Source of the DNA: Chryseobacterium culicis
Lineage (GTDB): Bacteria > Bacteroidota > Bacteroidia > Flavobacteriales > Weeksellaceae
NCBI RefSeq assembly: GCF_900108365.1
Contig: NZ_FNWQ01000006.1
Coordinates: 1-64,000, forward strand
Direction: 5' to 3'
DNA: 64,000 nt
In this document: piece by piece, positions 25,641 to 34,110 of the stretch
Layout of the letters: the number at the start of each line of letters is the position of its first letter
Position numbering within the stretch: position 1 is the first letter of the stretch
Notes under the pieces: generated by a model
The model's database searches: none
What the model saw: the letters and a program-made list of their open reading frames with translations, nothing else
Told to the model about the DNA's origin: nothing
Translations under genes and position numbers: made by a program

Positions 25641-28172
25641 TTAAAATCCTACCTGGAAACCTGCTTTAACTCCGAATTTTGAAATATCCGGCCTGTCGAG
25701 ATAATTTCCTCTCCAGTTGAAATCTACTCTGAAGATCCTAAGATTTCCGATTCCTATGTTTTCAATCCCGAATCCATATTCAAAATAGATTTGCTCACTT
25801 GGTGCGGAGTATTTAAATCCTTCCACGTTAATTGCTTTGGAAGCGTCGCTTAATGTACCGTAAGCTCCTCTGATGAAGGCTACTTCTCTTAATTTCAGTT
25901 TTTTAATCAAAGGAATATAAGAAAGTATCTTACCGTTAAAATGATGTTCCAGCTGAAGCGTAGTATAAGCATCGGTAACGAACTCATAATAATTAAGCTG
26001 AGAGAATGTATTCGGAACCAAGCCATACGAAAGGTTGGCCGGAATGATATTCTGTAATGCCAGCGGAACGGTACTGAAGTTTTTTCCTGCCTCAAAATTA
26101 ACGACTAATTTCCCCATGCTTCCAATCAGGAACGGCTTATTAAACATAAACTGCAGTTTGTCATAGTTGAAATCAGCATTAAATAATCCTTCAATACCTC
26201 TTGTATATCTTAAAACAATGGTAGGAGCAAGGTTTCTGGCCTGATAGCGGTCAATACCGGTTTGTGAGAATTTGGCTCCCGGTTTTGCAATTAAGCTGAT
26301 GGTAACGTGAGAATCATTCACTGTTTTTCTCAGCTGCCCATCCTTGTAATACATCAGGTTGAATTTTTCAGGAATTGCAGAATGAATGCTCTGCATTACT
26401 CCGTCTACTCTGATCTGGAAGTTTTTCCAGGGTTCAATAGCAGCAAAAACACTTGTCTTGTTTACAGAACTTAAAGAAATGTTTTCTCCTCTTGCAAAAA
26501 ACGTGCTGGTAGATGAAGACTGTGGAGTAACTCCGTCACCAGAGGTTAGCTGTCCACCAAGCTGAACGATATCTCTGCTGGTTCCTGCTCCGATCATAAA
26601 GCGGTTAAGCTTATTGAACATATATCTTGCCTCTACCCCATATTTGAACTGTTGATCTTTGAAACCATAAGCGGTATAAAACTGCGCTCTCCAGGTATCA
26701 TTCAATCCAAAATAGGTTCTTGCCCCTAATCTTATTCTGTCACCTTCTACTTCGTTTCTTCCGTAAATTGAGAAAATAGGACCTATATCAATTCCTTTAA
26801 AGGCATTGTAATAGCGGGAGCCAAGTGTTTCAAAAAGCTTTACCATCCGGTTGAATTTCGGAGTCTGCTGAAGCTGATCAAGCATATTGTAAACTCCCTG
26901 TTCCGATTTGGAAAGACTGTCAGGTCGGGCTTTTACCCAATATGCATCATCTTTATTGGTGAATTTGTCTTCGTATTCTTCTTCGGTACGTTTAAATACT
27001 TTCGGATCAAGAGGTTTGTTAAACTGGTAATCGGAATAATCTACCGATCTTTTGGCAATGATGCTTTTAGCTCCTTTCTTTTTTGAGAATGGGCTCATTT
27101 CAAACTCAGTGACCAGTTTTTTGGGAAGAAATGTCTCATCATCAGGATTGTCATATTCCAGCTGGGTATAGACGCTGTTGACAAAATTGACATTGATTTT
27201 CTGCGTTGATTTTAGAGTAGCTCCTAAAACAGCATACGTATCAGTATCTATATAGAGGTTCCCCTGGAAGGCCAGGATGTCTTTTCTCTTAGGCTGATAT
27301 CTGATCTGAAAAGCTTTTTCCCCACGAATGGTGATGGTGTCCATCAGACTGTAATCGTAAGTGCTGAATCCGTCGCTGCCAACAGGACTCTGGAATCCGA
27401 TGTCAAAATAATTCAGAGTATTATCATAGATATTAATATCCCGGTATAAGTTTTTCGCTGAAACCGTAATCACCTGATTGTCCTGAAAACCGGATGTTTT
27501 TTGGGCAACTAAAGTTCTTTTGCTGTCCTTATCCGGTTTGTTTTTACCATAATTTTCATAAACGGCCTCATTCAGGAAGATAGGAAGTCCCAGTCTTCCG
27601 CTTGCTGTGGAATCAGCATAATCAAAAATGAAATCCAGTTTATTGAAAATCTTTTTCTTCATAAACGTGCTGTCTATGTTGTTAAGATCAAACTGTGTTT
27701 TTTCGTATTCTTTATAGGAATAGGTATCGAATTTTTCGAGTCCGTTATTTCTTTTACGCGCCCATACTTTCTGCATAATGGCATAAGCAGGATTTTCTTT
27801 CTTGCTCTTATATTTAGTCTTACCGCTTTGAAGAACAATTTCCTGAATGTCGCTCACTTTAGCCTGTGAAAGCTGTACAAAAATATTTTCAGCATTTTCA
27901 GGGGTAATGTCCAGCGTTTCTGCAGTATAGCTTTTTCTGGAAAATTTTAACTGGTGAATAATGCTGTCGGACTGTATAGTAAAGCTGCCTGAAGTAGTCG
28001 TCAGGGCAGGTGTTTTGTCGTTGTTGATAAAGATATCAACATTATTGAGTTCTTTGTTTGTTTTTTCGTCAACTATCCTGCCGCTTACCCGGTTTTGAGC
28101 GCATACGGAACTGGAGAGAATCAGGAAAAAAAATAAAAGATAGTGTTTTTGGGAGTTATTGTTTAACATCAT
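25641..28172 (-). CDS. DUF5686 outer-membrane protein with carboxypeptidase-like regulatory domain
   Basis: About 843 residues. Signal peptide (hydrophobic YLLFFFLILSSSVCAQ), then a carboxypeptidase regulatory-like (TonB-receptor type) beta-sandwich at about 25-105 (VSGRIVDEKTNKELNNVDIF), followed by the long DUF5686 region, and a C-terminal beta-barrel-like half ending in Phe (FGVKAGFQVGF). Family members are common outer-membrane proteins of Bacteroidota with no assigned role. The start at 28172 gives a normal signal peptide; an ATG at 28208 would add twelve residues before it. Stands alone. Confidence 0.85.
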   Translation of the reverse strand: MMLNNNSQKHYLLFFFLILSSSVCAQNRVSGRIVDEKTNKELNNVDIFINNDKTPALTTTSGSFTIQSDSIIHQLKFSRKSYTAETLDITPENAENIFVQLSQAKVSDIQEIVLQSGKTKYKSKKENPAYAIMQKVWARKRNNGLEKFDTYSYKEYEKTQFDLNNIDSTFMKKKIFNKLDFIFDYADSTASGRLGLPIFLNEAVYENYGKNKPDKDSKRTLVAQKTSGFQDNQVITVSAKNLYRDINIYDNTLNYFDIGFQSPVGSDGFSTYDYSLMDTITIRGEKAFQIRYQPKRKDILAFQGNLYIDTDTYAVLGATLKSTQKINVNFVNSVYTQLEYDNPDDETFLPKKLVTEFEMSPFSKKKGAKSIIAKRSVDYSDYQFNKPLDPKVFKRTEEEYEDKFTNKDDAYWVKARPDSLSKSEQGVYNMLDQLQQTPKFNRMVKLFETLGSRYYNAFKGIDIGPIFSIYGRNEVEGDRIRLGARTYFGLNDTWRAQFYTAYGFKDQQFKYGVEARYMFNKLNRFMIGAGTSRDIVQLGGQLTSGDGVTPQSSSTSTFFARGENISLSSVNKTSVFAAIEPWKNFQIRVDGVMQSIHSAIPEKFNLMYYKDGQLRKTVNDSHVTISLIAKPGAKFSQTGIDRYQARNLAPTIVLRYTRGIEGLFNADFNYDKLQFMFNKPFLIGSMGKLVVNFEAGKNFSTVPLALQNIIPANLSYGLVPNTFSQLNYYEFVTDAYTTLQLEHHFNGKILSYIPLIKKLKLREVAFIRGAYGTLSDASKAINVEGFKYSAPSEQIYFEYGFGIENIGIGNLRIFRVDFNWRGNYLDRPDISKFGVKAGFQVGF

Positions 28173-28208
28173 TCGTTTCTTCAGGCAATTAGCATAAACA
28201 AAAAGCAT

Positions 28209-28393
28209 GCAGTTTATTAAAAAAATAGGTGAAAAAATAAAATATTTTTATTCTATTGTATAAAACGGCAAATGTAGCGAAAATTATATACGTGTTCATT
28301 AAAATTAAATGATAAATTTTAATGCTTACTGAATAATAATCAGAGGATTAATGGCAAATGAAAAGTGTAAGCGCTGAAATGTATATTCTTATG
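28209..28393. other. AT-rich intergenic region upstream of DUF5686 gene
   Basis: No gene or clear element seen; should contain the DUF5686 promoter on the minus strand. Confidence 0.4.
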
Positions 28394-28456
28394 ATTTGTA
28401 CATAAAAAAAGACCTACATTTCTGTAAGTCTTTTTGCTCCTCCTGCTGGGCTCGAA
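28394..28456. repeat. left direct repeat (tRNA-Asn 3' end plus terminator)
   Basis: It matches 34050-34110 base for base apart from a 2-base indel. The block covers the tRNA T-arm/acceptor 3' part and the downstream terminator. It marks the left boundary of the 28.4-34.1 kb accessory segment and has the look of an attachment-site repeat. Confidence 0.7.
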
Positions 28457-28486
28457 GCAGCGACGTTCTTACTAACAGTTAGAAGG
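28437..28486 (-). pseudogene. tRNA-Asn remnant (3' half)
   Basis: On the minus strand the acceptor 3' strand, T-arm (GCTGCTTCGAGCCCAGC) and a mutated anticodon arm still holding ACTGTTA are recognisable. The D-arm and 5' acceptor strand are missing, replaced by A-rich sequence. It cannot fold as a tRNA. The terminator that follows it is the same as that of the intact tRNA-Asn at 34091-34164. Confidence 0.75.
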
Positions 28487-28763
28487 TTTTTGTTTTTCAT
28501 TATAGGTCTGTTAATCACAAGTCGTTAAAAAGCTTTATCATTATGCAGATAATATCATGAAACCTAAAAAAATAATCAACTATATAAGGTTCTTAATGTG
28601 AAAGAGCAGTATATAATCATTGAAATACAAGAACATGTTAGAGAAGTTTTTGAAAATTACTCCAGTACCAAATATTCTTTCTATTTTATGATGAGTAAAT
28701 GTTGTTGTTTTCTGTACCAATCAAAGTTGGTTTTTGGAATTATGGTAAAGGGTAAGATATTCT

Positions 28764-28887
28764 CAGGGTATTTTACCTAAGTTTAAGTTAGCTATTGTGT
28801 AATACGAGTGGCTTAAAATAAAATGAGTGGCTTTACCTGTTTCATGGTAGAACCAATCATTTATTAGTTGATGATATTGAGTGTAAA
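28764..28887 (-). repeat. cassette spacer repeat, copy A
   Basis: About 124 bases (ttacctaagtttaagttagc and onward) found three times, each just downstream of a DUF6705 gene; the copies differ at few positions. Bases 28487-28763 hold only weak, decayed similarity to the same unit and no supported gene. Confidence 0.8.
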
Positions 28888-29457
28888 TTACTGTTTTGTA
28901 AAAATCAAATCTTTGGTTTCAGGGAGATAAATGTTAATATCTGTTCCAGGAGGACATTTGCTATCATCAAGAATTATATCATTAGGTCGGTATTCCCACG
29001 AGATTTGCGAAGACCTTATTTTTTTTGCTTTTATACTTCCCCATCCAACACCACAGTTAGTTCCTCCGTAATAGAATAGCATTGTATCCCCGCTACCCTC
29101 AGCCCATTGACTATAAATTGTATGTCTCAACTGATTTGGTTGTATGGTCATATTTTGAGTATTTTGTATAATGCTTCCTGCTGAATTCTTAACAATATAC
29201 TTTATGGACAAAATATCTTTATAATATTTGTGTTGATTCTCATCAAAAAGCTTATGGATTTCTTCTGTTATATAAAGTGTAATTGTATTATTGTTATAAT
29301 TTCCCTGCCAAACACCTATAAAAGAATCTAGTTCATTGTTAGTATCTTTTAAATAAGAGTAATTTGGTATTTCCGTGTAATCAGTTTTTAATGGGTATTC
29401 TTGTGCATGACAAGATGTAACATAAAAAAATGCAAATATTAATAGTAATTTGTTCAT
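28888..29457 (-). CDS. DUF6705 family lipoprotein, paralogue 1
   Basis: 189 residues: a short lipoprotein-type signal (MNKLLLIFAFFYVTSC), then YPLKTDYTEIPNYSYLKDTNNELDSFIGVWQG and a C-terminal segment WEYRPNDIILDDSKCPPGTD...KDLIFTKQ that is almost identical in the two neighbouring paralogues. I assign it to DUF6705, a flavobacterial family of unknown function, from the overall pattern. It follows a broken C-terminal fragment of the JAMM-like lipoprotein gene by 15 bases. The unit [toxin-like 3' end + DUF6705] suggests a partner or immunity role; that is inference. Confidence 0.8.
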   Translation of the reverse strand: MNKLLLIFAFFYVTSCHAQEYPLKTDYTEIPNYSYLKDTNNELDSFIGVWQGNYNNNTITLYITEEIHKLFDENQHKYYKDILSIKYIVKNSAGSIIQNTQNMTIQPNQLRHTIYSQWAEGSGDTMLFYYGGTNCGVGWGSIKAKKIRSSQISWEYRPNDIILDDSKCPPGTDINIYLPETKDLIFTKQ

Positions 29458-29472
29458 AATTTTTTTCTTTAT

Positions 29473-29830
29473 TTAATTGCAAGGAGTTGCTGTAATTGTT
29501 CCGTTATTGTCTATAGTTATTGTTTTTATAGTACCATCACTTTCAATTCTTTGTAGTTTCATTTTTTCATCAAGTCCTATATCTGTTAATATTTTGAAAA
29601 AATTCTTCATATCCTTCAGGCGTAGAAGGTCTGAATAAAGTATTTCTCATCGTCATCAAATCTGAGTAGTAGGTAAAGTTTGTTTGAGGAAAAGTTACTG
29701 ATGCATCACTATAATAACCATTGAAAGTAGCAACATAATGCATTCACTGTGAAGCAACCATTCCTACACAAGTATTACTTGCATTTACAGGAGTGGAAAT
29801 TGGTTGTGCTCTTGCAAAACCTAAAAGTTG
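29473..29830 (-). pseudogene. broken C-terminal fragment of the JAMM-like lipoprotein gene (copy 1)
   Basis: The minus strand begins with QLLGFARAQP, equal to residue 461 onward of the 583-residue protein at 31742-33493. It continues VGMVASQ, hits a stop at 29744-29746 where the full gene has NDMHYV, resumes as MHYVATFNGYY, shifts frame near 29610 and ends TDIGLDEKMKLQRIESDGT...ATPCN. It lacks the HxH motif. A duplicated and decayed 3' end. Confidence 0.8.
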
Positions 29831-29878
29831 GTTTCCTATTTTGGAATTACTGTACAGGAAATGTTTTTAAGCTATTTT

Positions 29879-30002
29879 CAGGGTGTTTTTACCTAAGTTT
29901 AAGTTAGCTGTTGTGTAATACGAGTGGCTTAAAATAAAATGAGTAGCTTTACCTGTTTCATGGTAGAACCAATCATTTTTTAGTTGAAGATAATGAGTGT
30001 AA
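29879..30002 (-). repeat. cassette spacer repeat, copy B
   Basis: Second copy of the about 124-base spacer, between DUF6705 paralogue 2 and the broken fragment at 29473-29830. Confidence 0.8.
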
Positions 30003-30566
30003 TTATTGTTTGGTAAAAATTAAATCTTTTGTTTCAGGAAGGTAAATGTTAATATCTGTTCCTTGTGGGCATTTACTATCATCAAGAATAATATCATTAG
30101 GACGATATTCCCAAGAAATTTGTGTGGAATTAATTTTTGTCAAATAAATGTTCCCCCAACCTACACGGCAATTAGTACCACTGTAAATAAACACTACCGA
30201 ATTTTGCGATTTCATTTTAGTACTATAAATATAAATTTTAGGTAGAGTATTATTCTTCGTATCTTGTAAAGTAGCTCCAGCCAAGTTTTTAACTACATAT
30301 TGTACTACCAAAGCATCTCTATAAAATTGTTGATTGTTCCTTTTTACTAATTTATTTTCTTCTTTAGTGATATACAATGTTATTTCTTTCTCTTGAAAAT
30401 TTGCTTTATAAGTTCCAAGGTATGGTGCTAGTTCATTATTTAAATCTTTTACATATGCATTTTGAGGGATATCTAATATTCCAGTATTTAATGGCAATGT
30501 TTGTGCTTTACAACACATAGTAGATGCAATAAAGCTAAATAGTATAATATTTTTGAAATTTATCAT
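30003..30566 (-). CDS. DUF6705 family lipoprotein, paralogue 2
   Basis: 187 residues, starting MINFKNIILFSFIASTMCCKAQ (lipoprotein-type signal), then LPLNTGILDIPQNAYVKDLNNELAPYLGTYKANFQEKEITLYITKE. The middle differs markedly from paralogues 1 and 3, but the last ~36 residues are the same, and about 110 bases of 3' coding DNA are near-identical to paralogue 3. ATG 30566 is chosen over one 13 codons upstream, which would overlap the preceding fragment and spoil the signal peptide. It stands 19 bases after that fragment. Confidence 0.8.
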   Translation of the reverse strand: MINFKNIILFSFIASTMCCKAQTLPLNTGILDIPQNAYVKDLNNELAPYLGTYKANFQEKEITLYITKEENKLVKRNNQQFYRDALVVQYVVKNLAGATLQDTKNNTLPKIYIYSTKMKSQNSVVFIYSGTNCRVGWGNIYLTKINSTQISWEYRPNDIILDDSKCPQGTDINIYLPETKDLIFTKQ

Positions 30567-30585
30567 TTTGAAATTTTTATTTAAT

Positions 30586-30975
30586 TTAAGAACATGGTGT
30601 TGCATTCGGAGTATTATTACTGTCCAAATTTATATTTTGTATTCCATTAGTATCAATTCTTTGTAGATTAACTTTTCCTTCCAACCCCATATTCTTTAAT
30701 GTTTCAAAAAAAAGTTTTTCCACCCCTAAATTATTAATTGTCCCGTCACTATTCATGTAAGTCATTCCATTTTTTGCTTTATCTGTTAAATCGTTTTCAG
30801 TCTTAACATAATCAAGAATATAATCATCTATTTGTTCTTGTGAATAACTTTTTATAGCATACTGATAAATTCCATTAAACCAAATAATATAATGCATACC
30901 ACTTAGGGCAACCATTCACACATAAGCATTATTTACATTTGGAAGTTGGTTGTGCTCTTGCAAAACCTAAAATTT
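30586..30975 (-). pseudogene. broken C-terminal fragment of the JAMM-like lipoprotein gene (copy 2)
   Basis: It starts at ILGFARAQPTS (residue 462 onward of the full protein), loses a few bases, continues NVNNAYV and meets TGA at 30916-30918 where the intact gene has Gly. From ATG 30915 a 109-residue frame remains open (GMHYIIWFNGIYQYAIKSYSQEQIDD ... ATPCS), so a short product could still be made, but it lacks signal peptide and metal motif. Confidence 0.8.
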
Positions 30976-31025
30976 GGTTTCCTACTTTGGAATTACTGCA
31001 CAGGAAAAGTTTTTAAGCTATTTTT

Positions 31026-31148
31026 CAGGGTGTTTTACCTAAGTTTAAGTTAGCTGTTGTATAATACGAGTGGCTTAAAATAAAATGAGTGACTTTACCT
31101 GTTTAATGTTAGAACCAATCATTTATTAGTTGATGATATTGAGTGTAA
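31026..31148 (-). repeat. cassette spacer repeat, copy C
   Basis: Third copy of the spacer, downstream of DUF6705 paralogue 3. Start-to-start distances between copies are about 1115 and 1147 bases, defining tandem units of roughly 1.1 kb. Confidence 0.8.
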
Positions 31149-31715
31149 TTATTGTTTGGTAAAAATTAAATCTTTTGTTTCAGGAAGGTAAATGTTAATA
31201 TCTGTTCCTTGTGGGCATTTACTATCATCAAGAATAATATCATTAGGTCGGTATTCCCATGAAAGCTGTGTAGAATTTATTTTTTTTAATTCAATGCCTC
31301 CCCAGCCTACTTTACAATTTGTTCCTCCATAATTAAACCATACAACGTTTTTACTTGGGTAAGTTCCACGACTATAAATTGAATGTAAAAGTTGATTAGG
31401 CTGAAAAGTCATATTTTGAGTATCTTGAAGAATGTTTCCTACAGAATTTTTAACAATATATCTTATAGATAATACATCTTGATAAATCTTTAATGACTTA
31501 ATATATTTCATAGTTTCTTTGCTTATGAATAATTTAATTTCATTTCCTTGAAAGTTAGCTTTGTATTCTCCCATATAAGGATTTAATTCATTGTTTAAAT
31601 CTTTTATATATGAACCTTGGGGTATTTCTTCAAAATTGGTATTAAGAGGATAAGTCTGTTGTGCTTTGCACGAAATAGAAATGATTAATAGAATTACGAG
31701 TGTTATATTTTTCAT
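31149..31715 (-). CDS. DUF6705 family lipoprotein, paralogue 3
   Basis: 188 residues with a lipoprotein-type signal (MKNITLVILLIISISCKAQ), YPLNTNFEEIPQGSYIKDLNNELNPYMGEYKANF, a central WFNYGGTNCKVGWGGIELKK shared in part with the paralogues (GGTNC), and the invariant C terminus. It lies 26 bases after the intact 583-residue JAMM-like lipoprotein gene, so it is the most likely original partner. If the system is toxin-immunity, this would be the cognate immunity lipoprotein. Confidence 0.82.
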   Translation of the reverse strand: MKNITLVILLIISISCKAQQTYPLNTNFEEIPQGSYIKDLNNELNPYMGEYKANFQGNEIKLFISKETMKYIKSLKIYQDVLSIRYIVKNSVGNILQDTQNMTFQPNQLLHSIYSRGTYPSKNVVWFNYGGTNCKVGWGGIELKKINSTQLSWEYRPNDIILDDSKCPQGTDINIYLPETKDLIFTKQ

Positions 31716-31741
31716 ATTATTTTATTTTTTTTATTAGTTAA

Positions 31742-33493
31742 TTAGGAACAAGGTATGGCAGTTGTGGTACCGTCATTATTTTTAATTATCATTTTTACAG
31801 TTCCATCATTTTCTACTCTTTGCAGATTGATTTTCCCATCTAATCCCATATCTGTAAGAGCCTTGAAAAAGAATTTCTCAATTGCTTCATTGCTCATATC
31901 TCCAGAAGAAGGTTTATACATTCCATATCTAGTCTGATATCTGTCTGTATATTCATCCAATTGCTCTTGTGAATAATTTTTTATAGCATCGTCATAAATT
32001 CCATTAAACCAAATAACATAATGCATGTCATTTGGGGCAACCATTCCCACATAAGCATTATTTACATTTGCAGGATTGGAAGTAGGTTGTGCTCTTGCAA
32101 AACCTAATAATTGGTCTATATCTGGTGGAGACAACATAGGTATTCCTGTTGGGGTATGGTTGTGATAACCTCCTGCATATCCTGTTTTATCTCCGAAATT
32201 TACATTGTGATCACCACCACTTATGGTCTCAGAAGGAGTTCCATCTACTTTAAATTTAACTCCCTTTTCACCCCCTAAAGTAGACTGGTTTTTTAATTCG
32301 GTAATTTTTGCCTGTACCTCTGTCTTTGCCAATAAGTTTTTCATTTTATCACATGGTGTCGCAAGATACTCATTATAAAATTCCTGCCATGTAACAGTAG
32401 GATTTAATACCAGATACTCAAAAGCCCAGTTCAAGAAGTATTGATTATTCATTTCAGAAGCTTCAGGATTACTATTGGCTTTTACATACCATGCATTTAA
32501 TCCTGTTAGACGTTCTGTGATAAAAGATTTACTTTTTATCGTAATCCCCTTTTCTTTAAAATAGAAAAAAGCATAGTAAAATAAATCTGGATTGGTTACT
32601 CTTAATTGATTTAATGTATTTCCTAATGATTGAAAATAATTGGCTATATTGGTGTAATGAACATAATTTGGGTCAAGTGGGTCTTCGGTTTCATAATACT
32701 GATAACCTAAGGAAACAAAAGGAAGTGTATTATAATATCCTCCTAAATCAATAACTCCACCTGCTCCGACTTGTCCTAATCCTCCGTCACCTGTTCCTCC
32801 ACCAGTGCCACCACCACCTGTTTGTGAGCATGTTTCTTCTATGGATAGTATCATTGGAGCAGGTGCACCACCTACCGTACAGGTATTATCACTGCCCGTC
32901 TGATGTATTCCTGCTGAACACCAGCCTGTTTCCCATGTAATTTTATAACAACCTACAACATCAGTCTGAACCCTTGAGGTAGTATTGATATTCAATTTAT
33001 CGATATCATAAATATTTATCTTTGACTTAATATCTGTTATTTCTCCTGAAATGAATTTCTGCTGTTGTTCTTTGGTTAAATCATACTGTATCAAAACCCC
33101 AGAAAAAGTATGGTCTGAATTTTCCTTAACAATCAAGTTTTCAGTTTTACGGCTGAGATAGGTTCTGGAAACAGGAAAAGTATAGGTTTTTACCCCGTTA
33201 TTTTCTACTAATAAAGCCTGATTGGTTCCGATAATAGCTCCGTCTAAAATGTCATTTTGGGCAGATTTTCCATCAATGCCAACATTTGCTTTATATCTGA
33301 ACTTAGATTTTACCTGTGAGAGTTCCTTTAATAGTGGTTTTTCCCTGTTAATCTGTTCTTTGTTGAGAACGGAAACCTTGTATTTCTGTTCTTCTGTTTT
33401 TCCATCGTTTAGAAAATCTTCACTCCGGCATGAGTGTAAAAAGAAGGTAAAGATTATCAGTAATGATAACCGCAAAATAAATTTGTTTTTCAT
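31742..33493 (-). CDS. secreted lipoprotein with JAMM/JAB-like motif (candidate polymorphic effector)
   Basis: 583 residues. A lipoprotein signal (LLIIFTFFLHSC, Cys22) precedes an N-terminal region (about 25-222, several Cys), a Gly-rich linker (225-247, GGGGTGGGTGDGG), a helical middle (275-400), and a C-terminal domain with GGYHNHTPTGIPMLSPPDI at 441-459. That reads as H444-x-H446-x8-S455-x2-D458, close to the H-x-H-x7-S-x2-D zinc motif of JAMM/JAB proteins, with a following YVGMVAPNDMHYVIWF strand. The upstream Glu needed by JAMM is not certain. Its 3' end is duplicated twice downstream, each copy with a DUF6705 gene. The architecture fits a polymorphic toxin, but no toxin family was securely recognised. 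Confidence 0.7.
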   Translation of the reverse strand: MKNKFILRLSLLIIFTFFLHSCRSEDFLNDGKTEEQKYKVSVLNKEQINREKPLLKELSQVKSKFRYKANVGIDGKSAQNDILDGAIIGTNQALLVENNGVKTYTFPVSRTYLSRKTENLIVKENSDHTFSGVLIQYDLTKEQQQKFISGEITDIKSKINIYDIDKLNINTTSRVQTDVVGCYKITWETGWCSAGIHQTGSDNTCTVGGAPAPMILSIEETCSQTGGGGTGGGTGDGGLGQVGAGGVIDLGGYYNTLPFVSLGYQYYETEDPLDPNYVHYTNIANYFQSLGNTLNQLRVTNPDLFYYAFFYFKEKGITIKSKSFITERLTGLNAWYVKANSNPEASEMNNQYFLNWAFEYLVLNPTVTWQEFYNEYLATPCDKMKNLLAKTEVQAKITELKNQSTLGGEKGVKFKVDGTPSETISGGDHNVNFGDKTGYAGGYHNHTPTGIPMLSPPDIDQLLGFARAQPTSNPANVNNAYVGMVAPNDMHYVIWFNGIYDDAIKNYSQEQLDEYTDRYQTRYGMYKPSSGDMSNEAIEKFFFKALTDMGLDGKINLQRVENDGTVKMIIKNNDGTTTAIPCS

Positions 33494-33589
33494 TTATGTG
33501 TTAATTAAAAGTTTTTAGCTTTCTTGGCGATAAAGATATAAAAATCACCAAATTACTAAATACGGGAAACCATAATTTGTTTGTTAATA

Positions 33590-33597
33590 CAAATATA
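33590..33597 (-). promoter_or_regulatory. -7 promoter element (TATATTTG) of the effector-like operon
   Basis: TAnnTTTG match about 97 bases ahead of the ATG at 33493, implying a 5' UTR near 90 bases. Confidence 0.5.
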
Positions 33598-33599
33598 TA

Positions 33600-34049
33600 T
33601 TGTCAGAGCGACAGAACTTGTTGTATAATATTAGTAATGTAATATTTTATTGTCTGATTTAAGGTATTTTCTCTCTTAAAATTTTTCCGATTGTTGTGTT
33701 TAATATGTTTTGATATTTATATCAGTAATGCGTATAGGCTGTCCTTACTATTTGTTTATCTCCTGCGGGTCTTCACTGCCCCCTTTACTTTTCTACAACT
33801 TTCCAGACGGTTATTTTTTTTGTTTTGTGTGGTCTTGTGGATATTTTTACCTGTGGCTCTTTGTGGTTTTTATTTCTACTTCTACTTATTTTGATGAAAG
33901 TTAGAGTTTTGACAGTATTAAATAATGTTTTTAGAATGCTTATTAAGAATCCGTAGCTGTTCTATTGCTTAAAGATTTTACATTGAAATTTTGAAGTTTG
34001 TGCAAGAGATATGCAAATAGGATATTACAAAATGCTAAATTTTTATGCA
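33600..34049. other. intergenic stretch, no gene supported
   Basis: Between the effector-like gene and the right direct repeat. Plus-strand frames at 33691-33904 are short, low-complexity and lack homology I can see. The minus strand across 33740-33880 reads as short broken frames, perhaps a decayed gene. Confidence 0.35.
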
Positions 34050-34110
34050 ATTTGTACAAAAAAAGACCTACATTTCTGTAAGTCTTTTTGCTCCTCCTGC
34101 TGGGCTCGAA
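34050..34110. repeat. right direct repeat (within tRNA-Asn and its terminator)
   Basis: Counterpart of 28394-28456, ending in the intact tRNA-Asn. The terminator wording (gacctacatttctgtaag) equals the left copy and differs from that of the second tRNA-Asn at 40.5 kb, so the left copy derives from this tRNA. Confidence 0.7.
34063..34089 (-). terminator. terminator of tRNA-Asn (copy 1)
   Basis: agacttac / gtaggtct hairpin (with G-T pairing) and T tract directly downstream of the tRNA on the minus strand. Confidence 0.75.

Noticed and set aside
28437..28486. Functional tRNA at the left end of the accessory segment
   Set aside because: Only the 3' half aligns to tRNA-Asn; the D-arm and 5' acceptor strand are gone and the anticodon stem carries mismatches.
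28598..28780. 60-codon plus-strand open frame
   Set aside because: It runs into the spacer repeat, has no ribosome-binding site or recognisable composition, and opposes the operon direction; the DNA is better read as a decayed cassette end.
33691..33904. Hydrophobic plus-strand frames
   Set aside because: Two overlapping frames rich in Phe/Leu/Tyr from AT- and T-rich DNA, with no start signal or family resemblance.
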